Below are positions 1-7,836 of a stretch of DNA of 14,119 nt, piece after piece; positions within the stretch are counted from its first letter, which is position 1; every line of letters starts with the position of its first letter. The notes beneath the pieces were generated by a model. That model was given only the letters and a program-made list of their open reading frames with translations. It ran no database searches and was not told the origin of the DNA. Position numbers and translations under genes: made by a program. This DNA comes from SIG452 sp045580405. GTDB lineage: Bacteria > Bacillota > Clostridia > UMGS1840. The stretch covers positions 1 to 14,119 of the forward strand of contig JAZNNT010000100.1 in the NCBI GenBank assembly GCA_045580405.1, given 5' to 3'.

Positions 1-547
1 TCAATTCATAGTCTGCGTACCAGTTACCATATGCCAGAAGCTGAGCTTCAGTAACAGGATCCGCTTTGAAGTTCATTGCGAAGGTTAAGGGTACATCAGT
101 AATGGTTGCAACATCCAATTCGGTAACAGTTGCAGTAGGCAGCGGGATGCTGCGGCTGATGACGCCGGGGAACTTCAGGAGAGGTTTGATGGTTTCTACT
201 CCTGTCCATGCGAAAATTTTAACAATATCGGTACCTTCTACCGAAAATGCGGGAGTCGTGTAAGATACTTCGGCTCCGATGGTGGATTCTACAGGTACGA
301 TAGATTCAACTTTTTTAAGCTTACCATCCATGGTATAATGGGAAACAATCACGCTCGCGTTGTCTTCATAACGTCCTGTAAATTCTGTGGTTGCATAAAT
401 GCTGGTAACATCGTCTAATGAGGTAATGGTTTCATTTGTTTCTGCATTGTAGAACGTAGTAGTGTTCACAGCTGCAGATACGGAAAATGAGGTCAGCATA
501 CCAACCACGAGGGTCAGTGCGAGAAGAATGCTTAATAATTTCTTCAC
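1..547 (-). CDS. Secreted/surface protein of unknown function, 5' part only
   Basis: This is an open frame of 182 codons on the minus strand that runs off the left edge, so the C-terminus is missing. The start is a GTG at 547-545, chosen because AAAGGAAG lies about eight bases upstream and because the encoded N-terminus is a textbook signal peptide: VKKLL, then a hydrophobic core (SILLALTLVVGML), then SFSVSAA, with likely cleavage near residue 26. The mature part begins NTTTFYNAETNETIT and looks like a beta-rich extracellular region. The stretch VKIFAWTGVETIKPL (about residues 108-122) resembles a short repeat module common in clostridial cell-surface proteins, where a variant of 'vKvFlWd..s.kPl' recurs; that resemblance is from memory. 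No catalytic motif is visible. The gene has its own upstream region and is separated from the glutamine synthetase operon by a terminator. The function cannot be called. Confidence 0.8.
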   Translation of the reverse strand, partial: MKKLLSILLALTLVVGMLTSFSVSAAVNTTTFYNAETNETITSLDDVTSIYATTEFTGRYEDNASVIVSHYTMDGKLKKVESIVPVESTIGAEVSYTTPAFSVEGTDIVKIFAWTGVETIKPLLKFPGVISRSIPLPTATVTELDVATITDVPLTFAMNFKADPVTEAQLLAYGNWYADYEL

Positions 548-599
548 TTGTGGCACTTCCTTTCTTTTTGGTTATATTTTTTATTTTTTTCAGGCCAAA

Positions 600-625
600 A
601 TAAGATATTTTTTACAATATCTTAT
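600..625 (-). other. Hairpin near the 5' end of the surface-gene leader
   Basis: ATAAGATATT (600-609) and AATATCTTAT (616-625) form a perfect 10-bp stem with a 6-base loop. It begins within about 10 bases of the putative -10 element, so it would sit at the very 5' end of the transcript. Such hairpins can protect mRNA from 5'-end decay; that role is inference. The stem is all A-U except one G-C pair. Confidence 0.45.
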
Positions 626-633
626 CCTATACC

Positions 634-666
634 ATTATAATAACATCCTAAAAAGCACCCTGTCAA
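634..666 (-). promoter_or_regulatory. Possible promoter of the surface protein gene
   Basis: On the minus strand TTGACA (666-661) precedes TATAAT (639-634). Both hexamers match the consensus exactly, but the spacer is 21 bases, longer than the usual 16-18. Either the real -35 is weaker and lies closer, or the -10 is a neighbouring TA-rich hexamer. Position and orientation fit the gene starting at 547. Confidence 0.4.
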
Positions 667-782
667 GCGAGTTTTTGCACTTTATTACAATTTGGTTACA
701 AAATCAGGACAAGTTTTTTTCTCCACTGTCCTAATTTTAACATTTGGTCGTTTTTCACCCATTTTTTTACCAAAAATACAAA

Positions 783-812
783 AAAAGACATAGGGAAAAT
801 CCTATGTCTTTT
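783..812 (-). terminator. Intrinsic terminator downstream of the glnA operon
   Basis: AAAAGACATAGG (783-794) pairs perfectly with CCTATGTCTTTT (801-812) around a 6-base loop. Read on the minus strand the stem is followed by TTTGTATTTTT, a good U-tract. It lies about 160 bases past the glnA stop codon and ahead of the next gene's promoter, so it most likely ends the gltX-glnS-asnA-glnA transcript. Confidence 0.85.
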
Positions 813-855
813 GCGGTCTATGTTCTTTTTCAAGCTATTCGCAACCTAAGGTGAA

Positions 856-966
856 GAAAAATTCGGCTAAAATGGAGAAACCGAATCGAAACTTGTTTCG
901 ATAGTACCCGAAGCCGTACCGAGTGTACGGCGAGTGGTGAGGTTCATTCATTTTAGCCAATTTTTC
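856..966. repeat. Inverted-repeat element with two internal hairpins
   Basis: The left arm (856-874) and right arm (949-966) are reverse complements over 18 bases with a single extra base (C864). Inside are two perfect 7-bp hairpins: ATCGAAA/TTTCGAT (885-891 with 896-902, loop CTTG) and GCCGTAC/GTACGGC (913-919 with 925-931, loop CGAGT). AACC (879-882) can also pair with GGTT (941-944), extending the outer stem. The whole folds as a three-way junction. It encodes nothing and lies in the 3' region of the glnA transcript. It could be a small non-autonomous repeat of the MITE or intergenic-repeat kind, or a structured RNA. Copy number in the genome cannot be judged from this window. Confidence 0.6.
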
Positions 967-974
967 AAGCCGTT

Positions 975-3059
975 CTATACGCTAAAAAGAAGGTCTCCAT
1001 AAGAAGGATACGGCCAGTATGCCTTGTCGGTCACTTCTTCCAGCTGGTCAGCGATGATACGAGCTTCATTCATCACGGAAAGCACATTTTCGCAATAGTA
1101 GGTTGCAATATCTTTGCCGTCGGTTAAGTGCTTCACGCCCTGCAAACTCTCATCCAAACGGTTCACGGTGAAATAGAGCTCATCCGTTAAAGCGGTTACT
1201 TTTTTAGCAATTTCCATTTCGTAGGCACCTGCGCCCACGGTTGCTGCTTTATTCTGAATGGCGGTGCATAAATCGTTGGCAAAACGGGAGCAAGCGGGCA
1301 GAATTTCCTTGCGCACCATTTCCAGTAGGGTCAGTGCCTCGATGTTGATAACCTTGGAATAACTGTCGAGCAGCACCTCACAGCGGGAATGCATTTCGGA
1401 GGGACTGTAAATTTTATGCTTGCCAAAAAGGGCAATATTTTCTTCGGATATGTAGTAGGGCAACGCTTCGGGAGTGGTTTTTAAGTTAAGAAGTCCCCGT
1501 TTTTCAGCTTCTGCCACCCATTCATCGGAATAGTTGTTGCCGTTGAAAATAATTCGTTTATGATTGGTTACGGTTTCTTTTAAGATAGCTTTTACTTCTG
1601 CTTCAAAATCGCAAGCTTCCTCCAGGCGGTCTGCAAAATCACACAAAACATCTGCCACGATGGTGTTTAAGATAATATTGGAGCAGGAAATGGAAAAAGC
1701 AGATCCCAGCATACGGAACTCAAATTTATTCCCCGTGAATGCAAAGGGAGAGGTACGGTTTCTATCGGTGGTGTCTTTTCTGAACTGTGGCAACACATCT
1801 ACGCCGCCGTCCATTTTTCCTTTTTTGATTTTATGATAGGGCGTGTCAGTTTCAATGGCTTCCAAAATGGCAGTTAATTCGTCTCCCAAGAAAACAGACA
1901 TAATGGCAGGGGGCGCTTCGCTGGCACCCAGACGATGGTCATTTCCAGCAGATGCAGCGGAAATACGAAGTAAGTCCTGATGACAGTCCACCGCTTTCAC
2001 CACGGCTACCAAAAAGAGGAGAAACCGCAGGTTATTTTCAGGATATTTTCCGGGATTTAACAGGTTTACTCCCGTGTTGGTGGAAATGGACCAGTTGTTG
2101 TGCTTCCCGCTGCCGTTCACACCCAAGAAGGGCTTTTCGTGAAGCAGGCACACCAGATTATGCCGTTCCGCCACTTTTTTCATCACTTCCATGGTAAGCT
2201 GATTGTGGTCGGTGGCGATATTGGTGGTGGCAAAAATGGGAGCCAATTCATGTTGAGACGGTGCCGCTTCGTTATGCTTGGTTTTCGCCAATACCCCCAG
2301 TTTCCACAGTTCCTCGTCAAGTTCTTTCATATAAGCGGAAACACGGGTTTTGATGGCACCAAAATAGTGATCCTCAAGCTCCTGTCCTTTGGGCGGTTTA
2401 CAGCCAAATAAAGTTCTGCCCGTAAACATCAGGTCAGGACGTTTTTCATACATTTCCTTATCAATTAAAAAATATTCCTGCTCGGCACCCACAGTAGTGG
2501 TTACGGTGGCATCGGCATCTTCTCCAAAAAGCTTTAGAATTCTGCCTGCCTGGAAGCTTATCACCTTCATGGAGCGAAGCAAGGGTGTTTTTTTATCCAA
2601 CACCTCACCGCTATAGGAATAAAAAGCGGTGGGGATACATAAGGTGCCATCCTTAATAAACGCATAAGAGGTGGGGTCCCAGGAGGTGTAGCCTCTGGCT
2701 TCAAAGGTGGAGCGAAGTCCGCCGGAGGGAAAGCTTGAGGCATCGGGTTCCCCTTTAATCAGCTCTTTTCCGGAAAATTCCATCAAAACCTTACCGTCGC
2801 CTGTGGGCACAATAAAGCTGTCGTGCTTCTCGGCAGTAATCCCCGTCATCGGCTGGAACCAGTGGGTATAGTGAGTTGCCCCGTGTTCCACAGCCCAGTT
2901 TTTCATGGCATCTGCCACCTGATTGGCAACGTTTAAATCCAGGGGTTCTCCGTTATTCATGGTATGTTGTAAGGCTTCGTAGACGTCTTTTGGGAGACGC
3001 GATTGCATCTGGGTTTCGTTAAACACCAGACTGCCGAATAATTCCGGAATATTAGTCAT
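975..3059 (-). CDS. glnA: Glutamine synthetase, type III
   Basis: This enzyme makes glutamine from glutamate, ammonia and ATP in the cytoplasm and is a main entry point for ammonia. At 694 residues it matches the long GSIII class (about 700 aa) rather than the 440-470 aa GSI. Visible signatures are RSTFEARGYTSWDPTSYAF (116-134), EQEYFLID (193-200; metal/glutamate-binding Glu residues), KHNEAAPSQHELAP (261-274) and GVNGSGKHNNWS (313-324), all typical of GSIII. The C-terminal third is the helical region specific to this class. The ATG start is supported by AAGGAAG about 10 bases upstream. It is the last gene of the run, 41 bases after asnA, and is followed by a terminator at 783-812. The family is often called glnN or glnA3. 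No regulatory partner such as glnB or glnR is in view. Confidence 0.96.
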   Translation of the reverse strand: MTNIPELFGSLVFNETQMQSRLPKDVYEALQHTMNNGEPLDLNVANQVADAMKNWAVEHGATHYTHWFQPMTGITAEKHDSFIVPTGDGKVLMEFSGKELIKGEPDASSFPSGGLRSTFEARGYTSWDPTSYAFIKDGTLCIPTAFYSYSGEVLDKKTPLLRSMKVISFQAGRILKLFGEDADATVTTTVGAEQEYFLIDKEMYEKRPDLMFTGRTLFGCKPPKGQELEDHYFGAIKTRVSAYMKELDEELWKLGVLAKTKHNEAAPSQHELAPIFATTNIATDHNQLTMEVMKKVAERHNLVCLLHEKPFLGVNGSGKHNNWSISTNTGVNLLNPGKYPENNLRFLLFLVAVVKAVDCHQDLLRISAASAGNDHRLGASEAPPAIMSVFLGDELTAILEAIETDTPYHKIKKGKMDGGVDVLPQFRKDTTDRNRTSPFAFTGNKFEFRMLGSAFSISCSNIILNTIVADVLCDFADRLEEACDFEAEVKAILKETVTNHKRIIFNGNNYSDEWVAEAEKRGLLNLKTTPEALPYYISEENIALFGKHKIYSPSEMHSRCEVLLDSYSKVINIEALTLLEMVRKEILPACSRFANDLCTAIQNKAATVGAGAYEMEIAKKVTALTDELYFTVNRLDESLQGVKHLTDGKDIATYYCENVLSVMNEARIIADQLEEVTDKAYWPYPSYGDLLFSV

Positions 3060-3100
3060 AAAAAAGTCTTCCTTTTTAAAAGAGTTTCAAAAACGTATCA

Positions 3101-4108
3101 TTACAGCAGATTTATGCCGTATTCTTTTGCCAGCTGATGAGTCTTTTTATCCCACACAGATACCTGCACCTCGCCAACGTGTGCTTTTTCTAAAAGAAGC
3201 ATACACAAGCGGCTTTGACCGATCCCGCCGCCCATGGTGAGAGGCAGAGTACCGTTTAAGAGCATCTGATGGAAGGGCAAAGTCTTGCGGTCTTCACAGT
3301 CTGCTTTTTTCAGCTGTTCTTCCAAGGACTGTTGGTCCACACGAATGCCCATGGAGGAAATTTCCAAAGCAGAATCCAGCATCGGATTATAAAAGAGAAG
3401 GTCCCCGTTTAGTTTCCAGTCATCATAGTCGGGGGCACGGCCGTCATGCTTATTGCCGGACTTTAACACGTCCCCAATGCCGATGATAAATACGGTTTTA
3501 TGCTGTTTGGTAATGGCATTTTCTCTCTCTTTGGAGGTAAGGTCGGGATACAAGTCCTCTAATTCCTGACTGGTCACAAAGGTGACATCACGGTTTAAGG
3601 CAATGGTGATATCGGGATAGTCTTTTTTGATTTCGTCTAAAGTGTCACAGATGGCACCCACAATTTTTCTGACCGTATCTTTTAAAAAATCCACGGTTCT
3701 GTCTTCTTTTCGGCTAATAGATTCCCAGTCCCACTGATCCACATAAATGGAATGGAGGTTATCCATGGTTTCGTCTCTGCGGATAGCGTTCATATCGGTA
3801 TAAATGCCTTCCCCACAGGAAAATCCGTACTGATGGAGTGCCAGCCGTTTCCATTTTGCCAGAGAATGAACAATTTCTGCCATGCCCTGGGTTTCGGGAA
3901 TGTCAAAGGTAACGGCACGTTCCACCCCGTTTAGGTTGTCATTTAATCCCATCCGGGATTCCACAAACAAGGGAGCAGTAACACGTTTTAAGTTCAGCAC
4001 TTCGGCAAGTTTATCTTGGAAAATACGCTTGGTTTTGCCGATAGCGGTCTGGGTTTCGTAAATATTTAACGTTTTGGGATACCACACAGGTTTGATGGTC
4101 TGGCTCAC
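3101..4108 (-). CDS. asnA: Aspartate--ammonia ligase (asparagine synthetase A)
   Basis: AsnA converts aspartate to asparagine using free ammonia and ATP, through an aspartyl-AMP intermediate. It is a class II aminoacyl-tRNA-synthetase-like fold. The 335-residue length is normal for the family. The N-terminal block APLFVESRMGLNDNLNGVERAV spans two short stretches (residues 45-66), the central RRDETMDNLHSIYVDQWDWE (110-129) carries conserved active-site residues, and the C-terminal GGGIGQSRLC (293-302) is the motif 3-like ATP-binding segment. The start codon is GTG (4108-4106), fixed by AGGAGG nine bases upstream. It sits 61 bases after glnS and 41 before glnA, in the same direction, so co-transcription is likely. 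Its ammonia dependence matches the neighbouring glutamine synthetase and suggests the operon serves ammonia assimilation. Confidence 0.97.
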   Translation of the reverse strand: MSQTIKPVWYPKTLNIYETQTAIGKTKRIFQDKLAEVLNLKRVTAPLFVESRMGLNDNLNGVERAVTFDIPETQGMAEIVHSLAKWKRLALHQYGFSCGEGIYTDMNAIRRDETMDNLHSIYVDQWDWESISRKEDRTVDFLKDTVRKIVGAICDTLDEIKKDYPDITIALNRDVTFVTSQELEDLYPDLTSKERENAITKQHKTVFIIGIGDVLKSGNKHDGRAPDYDDWKLNGDLLFYNPMLDSALEISSMGIRVDQQSLEEQLKKADCEDRKTLPFHQMLLNGTLPLTMGGGIGQSRLCMLLLEKAHVGEVQVSVWDKKTHQLAKEYGINLL

Positions 4109-4169
4109 AGGTGGGTTCCTCCTTTATTGTGATAGAAAATATCGAAAATACTAAAAAATACTAAAAAAA

Positions 4170-5822
4170 TTAGTTGGGTTTGTAGCTGTCTTTTAAGTTG
4201 ACGATTAAGTTGAAGGTGTCATCAAATTTGCTGTCCTTCTGGAAATAACCGTTTCTCACAAACTGGAATTTGTCTTCCAAAGTTGCATCGTTTAGGGAGG
4301 GTTCGCAAATTGCCTTGCAAACGGAAACGGAATCTTTATTTAAATAATCGTCATACCCTTTGTCTTCCGGCATATCATTCATATTTTCCAAGGTGAACAG
4401 ACGGTCATACAGACGCACTTCTTTTTCCACACCGAATTTGGCAGATACCCAATGGATGGTACCTTTTACCTTTCTGCCGTCAGGCGCACTTCCGGAAAAT
4501 GTTTCGGGATCGTAGGTACAATGAATTTCCACGATATTGCCGTTTTCGTCTTTCACCACATCCTGATATTGGATGAAATAGGTGCCCATCAGACGAACTT
4601 CGCCACCGGGTTTTAAGCGGTGGAACTTCGGAGGCGGAACTTCGGCAAAGTCGGAGCGTTCAATAAAGATTTCACGGGTGATGGGAACTTCACGGTAGGT
4701 AGTTTCCGGATCCTGGGGATTGTCAGGCAGTTTAATATATTCTACCTTATCTTCCGGATAGTTGGTTAATACCACTTTCACAGGGTCTAACACTGCCACA
4801 CGGCGTTTTGCAGCGGTGTTTAATTCATCACGAATACAATATTCCAATAATCCGATGTCAACTAAGCTGTTTGCTTTTGCCACGCCGGAACGTTTTACAA
4901 ATTCAAAAATGGAAGACGGAGTATAGCCACGTCTTCTTAAACCACATAAGGTGGGCATTCTGGGGTCGTCCCAGCCGTCTACGATGCCTTCTTCCACCAA
5001 CTGACGAAGATACCGCTTACTCATCACGGTGTTGGTCACGTTCAGTCTTGCAAATTCGTACTGATGAGGAGGCATCTCAAATCCCACATTTTCCACAACC
5101 CAATCGTATAAGGGTCTGTGATTTTCAAATTCAATAGAGCATAAGGAATGGGTGATGCCTTCTAAAGCATCCTGAATGGGATGTGCAAAATCGTATAAGG
5201 GATAAATGCACCATTTGTTGCCCTGACGGTGATGGTCAGTATGCACGATACGATAAATGGCAGGGTCACGCATATTCATATTGGAGGATGCCATATCAAT
5301 TTTGGCACGCAGGGTTTTTTCACCGTCTTTGAATTCCCCGTTTTTCATCCGCTGGAAGAGGTCTAAGTTTTCTTCCACACTTCTGTCACGATAGGGAGAA
5401 TTTTTTCCGGGAGTGGTTAAGGTACCGCGATATTCTCTCATTTCTTCTGCAGTTAAATCGCAAACGTATGCCTTGCCTTTTTTGATGAGCTCGCAAGCGA
5501 ACTCGTAGCATTTGTCAAAATAATCGGAGCCGTAGAAGATACCGCCGTCGGGAATGGCACCCAGCCATTCCAAATCCTTATAGATTGCCTGCACATATTC
5601 GTCATCTTCTTTGGCAGGGTTGGTGTCATCATAGCGAAGGTTAAACTGTCCGCCGTATTTTTTTGCGGTACCCCAGTTAATCCAGATGGCCTTTGCGGAA
5701 CCGATATGCAGATATCCGTTTGGCTCAGGCGGAAAACGGGTATGGATTTTGGTTGCTTTGCCTTCTGCTAAGTCTTTATCAATAATTTCGTGTATAAAAT
5801 TGCTTTCCATAATTTCTGACAT
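4170..5822 (-). CDS. glnS: Glutaminyl-tRNA synthetase
   Basis: GlnRS joins glutamine to tRNA-Gln directly, a class I synthetase reaction in the cytoplasm. From the chosen start the protein is 550 aa, typical for bacterial GlnRS. The catalytic domain shows PPEPNGYLHIGS (31-42, HIGH-type motif) and VMSKR (266-270, KMSKS-type motif), and the C-terminal half is the two-barrel anticodon-binding region (GGEVRLMGTYFIQYQD). The frame is open another 22 codons upstream to 5888, but that extension runs into the palindromic repeat. The ATG at 5822 has AAAAGGAG about 10 bases upstream and gives the normal N-terminus, so I use it. Many Bacillota lack GlnRS and instead use GluRS plus the GatCAB amidotransferase. 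Its presence next to gltX suggests that here the two tRNAs are charged separately. Confidence 0.97.
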   Translation of the reverse strand: MSEIMESNFIHEIIDKDLAEGKATKIHTRFPPEPNGYLHIGSAKAIWINWGTAKKYGGQFNLRYDDTNPAKEDDEYVQAIYKDLEWLGAIPDGGIFYGSDYFDKCYEFACELIKKGKAYVCDLTAEEMREYRGTLTTPGKNSPYRDRSVEENLDLFQRMKNGEFKDGEKTLRAKIDMASSNMNMRDPAIYRIVHTDHHRQGNKWCIYPLYDFAHPIQDALEGITHSLCSIEFENHRPLYDWVVENVGFEMPPHQYEFARLNVTNTVMSKRYLRQLVEEGIVDGWDDPRMPTLCGLRRRGYTPSSIFEFVKRSGVAKANSLVDIGLLEYCIRDELNTAAKRRVAVLDPVKVVLTNYPEDKVEYIKLPDNPQDPETTYREVPITREIFIERSDFAEVPPPKFHRLKPGGEVRLMGTYFIQYQDVVKDENGNIVEIHCTYDPETFSGSAPDGRKVKGTIHWVSAKFGVEKEVRLYDRLFTLENMNDMPEDKGYDDYLNKDSVSVCKAICEPSLNDATLEDKFQFVRNGYFQKDSKFDDTFNLIVNLKDSYKPN

Positions 5823-5852
5823 TTTTTTATTTCTCCTTTTTTGTAACTGCCG

Positions 5853-5989
5853 ACTGATTCGGTCCAATGTCATTCTGAGGGAATACAATGACCGAAGAAT
5901 CTCAGTATTTTTGCGAGATTCTTCGCTACGCTCAGAATGACAATATGCAAAAATACGATAGAAGCGATGTTTACTCTTACAGAATCAGT
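5853..5989. repeat. Nested palindromic intergenic repeat
   Basis: Three nested arm pairs are seen. The outermost is ACTGATTC (5853-5860) with GAATCAGT (5982-5989). The middle pair is TGTCATTCTGAG (5868-5879) with CTCAGAATGACA (5931-5942), a perfect 12-bp match. The inner pair is GAAGAATCTC (5894-5903) with GAGATTCTTC (5915-5924), a perfect 10-bp match. The middle and inner sequences closely resemble a palindromic repeat I recognise from intergenic regions of many bacterial genomes (arms around 'TCATTCTGAGCG..GCGAAGAATCTC'). It lies in the gltX-glnS gap, ending about 30 bases before the glnS ribosome binding site, and would be present in the polycistronic mRNA. It has no coding capacity. The best guess is an interspersed REP-like element, with possible effects on RNA processing. 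Confidence 0.7.
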
Positions 5990-6046
5990 TGTGGTTTACT
6001 ATGCCGAGTGATGAGCTTTATTCGTTATGCGCCTTTTATCAAGCCC

Positions 6047-7681
6047 CTACAACGAGAGACGTGCTTTTACCAAATCATTTCCCATAACTTTAAACACTTC
6101 GTAGGTGTCTGGAGTGTTCTGTCGTCCGCAAATCTGCACTCGGAGGACAGTAGACACCTGAGCAACGTTACCCTTATAAGCTTCGGGATTCTTTTTGTAT
6201 TCCTTCATATTGGAAGTGAAGCCGTGTTTTTCGGATAAGTCTTTGATTTTTTGGAACCATTCGTCCTGGGTATCGTTTTCGTCATAAATTTCTTTATATT
6301 CGGTAATTAAAGTCTTTCTGTCTTCTTCCGAAATATTTTCGGGGAAGGTGTAATCCGGCTGATACAATTGGGGGAAGAAATAGGAAATGTAATCTTTTAT
6401 TTCCGATAATTTAGCAATATCTTTTCTGGGTTTTGGCCCCGTTCTGCCGATATTTAAAATTTCTAACACTTTCTCTTTTTGTGCGGTGATAATTTCGTAA
6501 AATTCGTTGTCATATTCTTTGGTGTATTCTTCCAATAACGCATAAAGCTCATGATTAGAAAGTTTTGCAATTTCGTTTTTGGAAACGTCATCTAACTTCA
6601 CCAAATCAAACAGAGCGCCGGACACAGACATCTTTTTGGGAGAAAAGGCAAAATCTCTGTAAGACTTGTCGGGATTTTGGGCATACCATTCTTCAAAGTT
6701 GGAGTTTAAAAGGGTCATCAGATACACCATCACGCAGTTTACCACATAGCCTTCCTGCTTGTAAAATGCCAGTGCCAGCTCAGGGTCTTTTCGTTTGGAA
6801 AGTTTTCTTTTGGTGGCGCCGTCCATTTTCATTAAGGGAGCAATGTGCATATATTTGGGAGCTTTTAAGCCAACTGCACGATATAACTGCAGGTGAATGG
6901 GCAGCGTTGCAATCCATTCGTCCCCACGGACAACGTGAGTGGTGCCCATTAAATAGTCATCCACAACATGAGCAAAATGATAGGTGGGAATCCCGTCTGA
7001 TTTTAAGAGCACAACATCCATATCGTTTTCGGATAATTCCAAATCCCCTTTCACCAAATCGGTGAATTTGAATTTATTCTCAATACTGCCTTCGCTCTTA
7101 AAACGAAGTACCCACGGCATATTTTTTGCTAATCTCTCTTTTACTTCTTCTAAGCTCAAGGAGCGGCATTTCGCCCATTTACCCCGGTAGCCTAAGTTGT
7201 CTTCCTTCTCCGCTTCCTGACGGGCTCTTAAATCAGAAAGCTCGTCCTCCGTACAGAAGCAAGGATATGCCATGCCTTTTTCCACCAAATCTTTGGCAAA
7301 TGCCTGATAAATTTTGGCACGCTGTCGCTGTCGGTAGGGACCGTAAATTCCTTTTTCCCCTTCTACCAATGCGCCTTCGTCAAAGTTTAAGCCAAAGTGA
7401 GACAGACCGTCAATAATTGCCTGCACACCGCCCTCTACTTCACGCTTCTGGTCGGTATCTTCAATCCGAAGGTAAAACACACCGTCAGAAAGGTGTGCCA
7501 AACGTTCTGAGGTCAGTGCCGCATAAAGGTTCCCTAAGTGCATAAAGCCTGTGGGAGAGGGTGCCATACGAGTCACCTTTGCGCCTTCTTTTAATTGGCG
7601 GCGGGGATAGGTATTTGAAATCTCCTCCAATGTGGGGAGAGCTTCCTCAAACAAAAGTGTTGCCAGAGACTTGGTATCCAT
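6047..7681 (-). CDS. gltX: Glutamyl-tRNA synthetase
   Basis: GluRS charges tRNA-Glu with glutamate in the cytoplasm (class I synthetase). Key motifs are MAPSPTGFMHLGN (39-51, HIGH-type), FYLRIEDTDQ soon after, VVRGDEW in the middle, and KLSKR (293-297, KMSKS-type). At 544 aa it is longer than the roughly 470-500 aa common form. It begins with an extra segment of about 30 residues before the Rossmann core, and this longer type is known in clostridia. The C-terminal half is the helical anticodon-binding domain. The ATG start has AAAGGAG about 7 bases upstream. It is the first gene of the run: a promoter lies just upstream at 7736-7765, divergent from nrdJ. A 224-base gap holding a palindromic repeat separates it from glnS. 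Confidence 0.95.
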   Translation of the reverse strand: MDTKSLATLLFEEALPTLEEISNTYPRRQLKEGAKVTRMAPSPTGFMHLGNLYAALTSERLAHLSDGVFYLRIEDTDQKREVEGGVQAIIDGLSHFGLNFDEGALVEGEKGIYGPYRQRQRAKIYQAFAKDLVEKGMAYPCFCTEDELSDLRARQEAEKEDNLGYRGKWAKCRSLSLEEVKERLAKNMPWVLRFKSEGSIENKFKFTDLVKGDLELSENDMDVVLLKSDGIPTYHFAHVVDDYLMGTTHVVRGDEWIATLPIHLQLYRAVGLKAPKYMHIAPLMKMDGATKRKLSKRKDPELALAFYKQEGYVVNCVMVYLMTLLNSNFEEWYAQNPDKSYRDFAFSPKKMSVSGALFDLVKLDDVSKNEIAKLSNHELYALLEEYTKEYDNEFYEIITAQKEKVLEILNIGRTGPKPRKDIAKLSEIKDYISYFFPQLYQPDYTFPENISEEDRKTLITEYKEIYDENDTQDEWFQKIKDLSEKHGFTSNMKEYKKNPEAYKGNVAQVSTVLRVQICGRQNTPDTYEVFKVMGNDLVKARLSL

Positions 7682-7735
7682 AGTGTTGCTCCTTTATTTT
7701 AAGAAAAAAATCTTTTCCATTATATAGTATTCTAT

Positions 7736-7765
7736 ATTATAGCATAAAGATGTCCGTTTTTTCAA
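7736..7765 (-). promoter_or_regulatory. Extended -10 promoter for gltX operon
   Basis: On the minus strand TTGAAA (7765-7760) and TATAAT (7741-7736) are 18 bases apart, and the -10 is preceded by TATGC, giving the extended TRTGN element of Gram-positive promoters. Transcription would start near 7729, about 50 bases before the gltX ATG. A second exact TATAAT at 7724-7719 could provide an alternative start. The short leader leaves no room for a T-box. Confidence 0.65.
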
Positions 7766-7836
7766 GTATTTTTTTCGTTTTTTTACCGTCTCGTATAAAT
7801 TTTTTTGAAATTTTTTAAAAAATTTATAAAAACCCC

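Larger units (their letters stand above)
548..974. other. Gene-free region between surface gene and glnA
   Basis: The 427 bases hold, from left to right, the surface-gene leader and promoter (548-666), an AT-rich stretch (667-782) with only a small 6-bp inverted repeat (706-711 with 727-732), a strong terminator (783-812), and a 111-base inverted-repeat element (856-966). No convincing coding frame is present. A 90-codon plus-strand frame (462-734) overlaps the surface gene antisense and has no family features. Confidence 0.7.

Noticed and set aside
706..732. Inverted repeat AGGACA/TGTCCT upstream of the surface-gene promoter
   Set aside because: It has only 6-bp arms with a 15-base gap in AT-rich DNA, which is easily explained by chance.
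5823..5888. 22-codon N-terminal extension of glnS
   Set aside because: It is in frame, but it is made largely from the palindromic repeat and the ribosome binding site. The internal ATG at 5822 has a good AAAAGGAG and the normal family N-terminus.
6565..7065. 166-codon plus-strand open frame inside gltX
   Set aside because: It is antisense to a fully recognisable gltX, has no ribosome binding site, and shows the composition of a shadow frame.
7682..7735. T-box riboswitch ahead of the tRNA synthetase operon
   Set aside because: The predicted leader is only about 50 bases and lacks the conserved T-box sequence and an antiterminator. Neither the gltX-glnS gap nor the glnS-asnA gap shows one.
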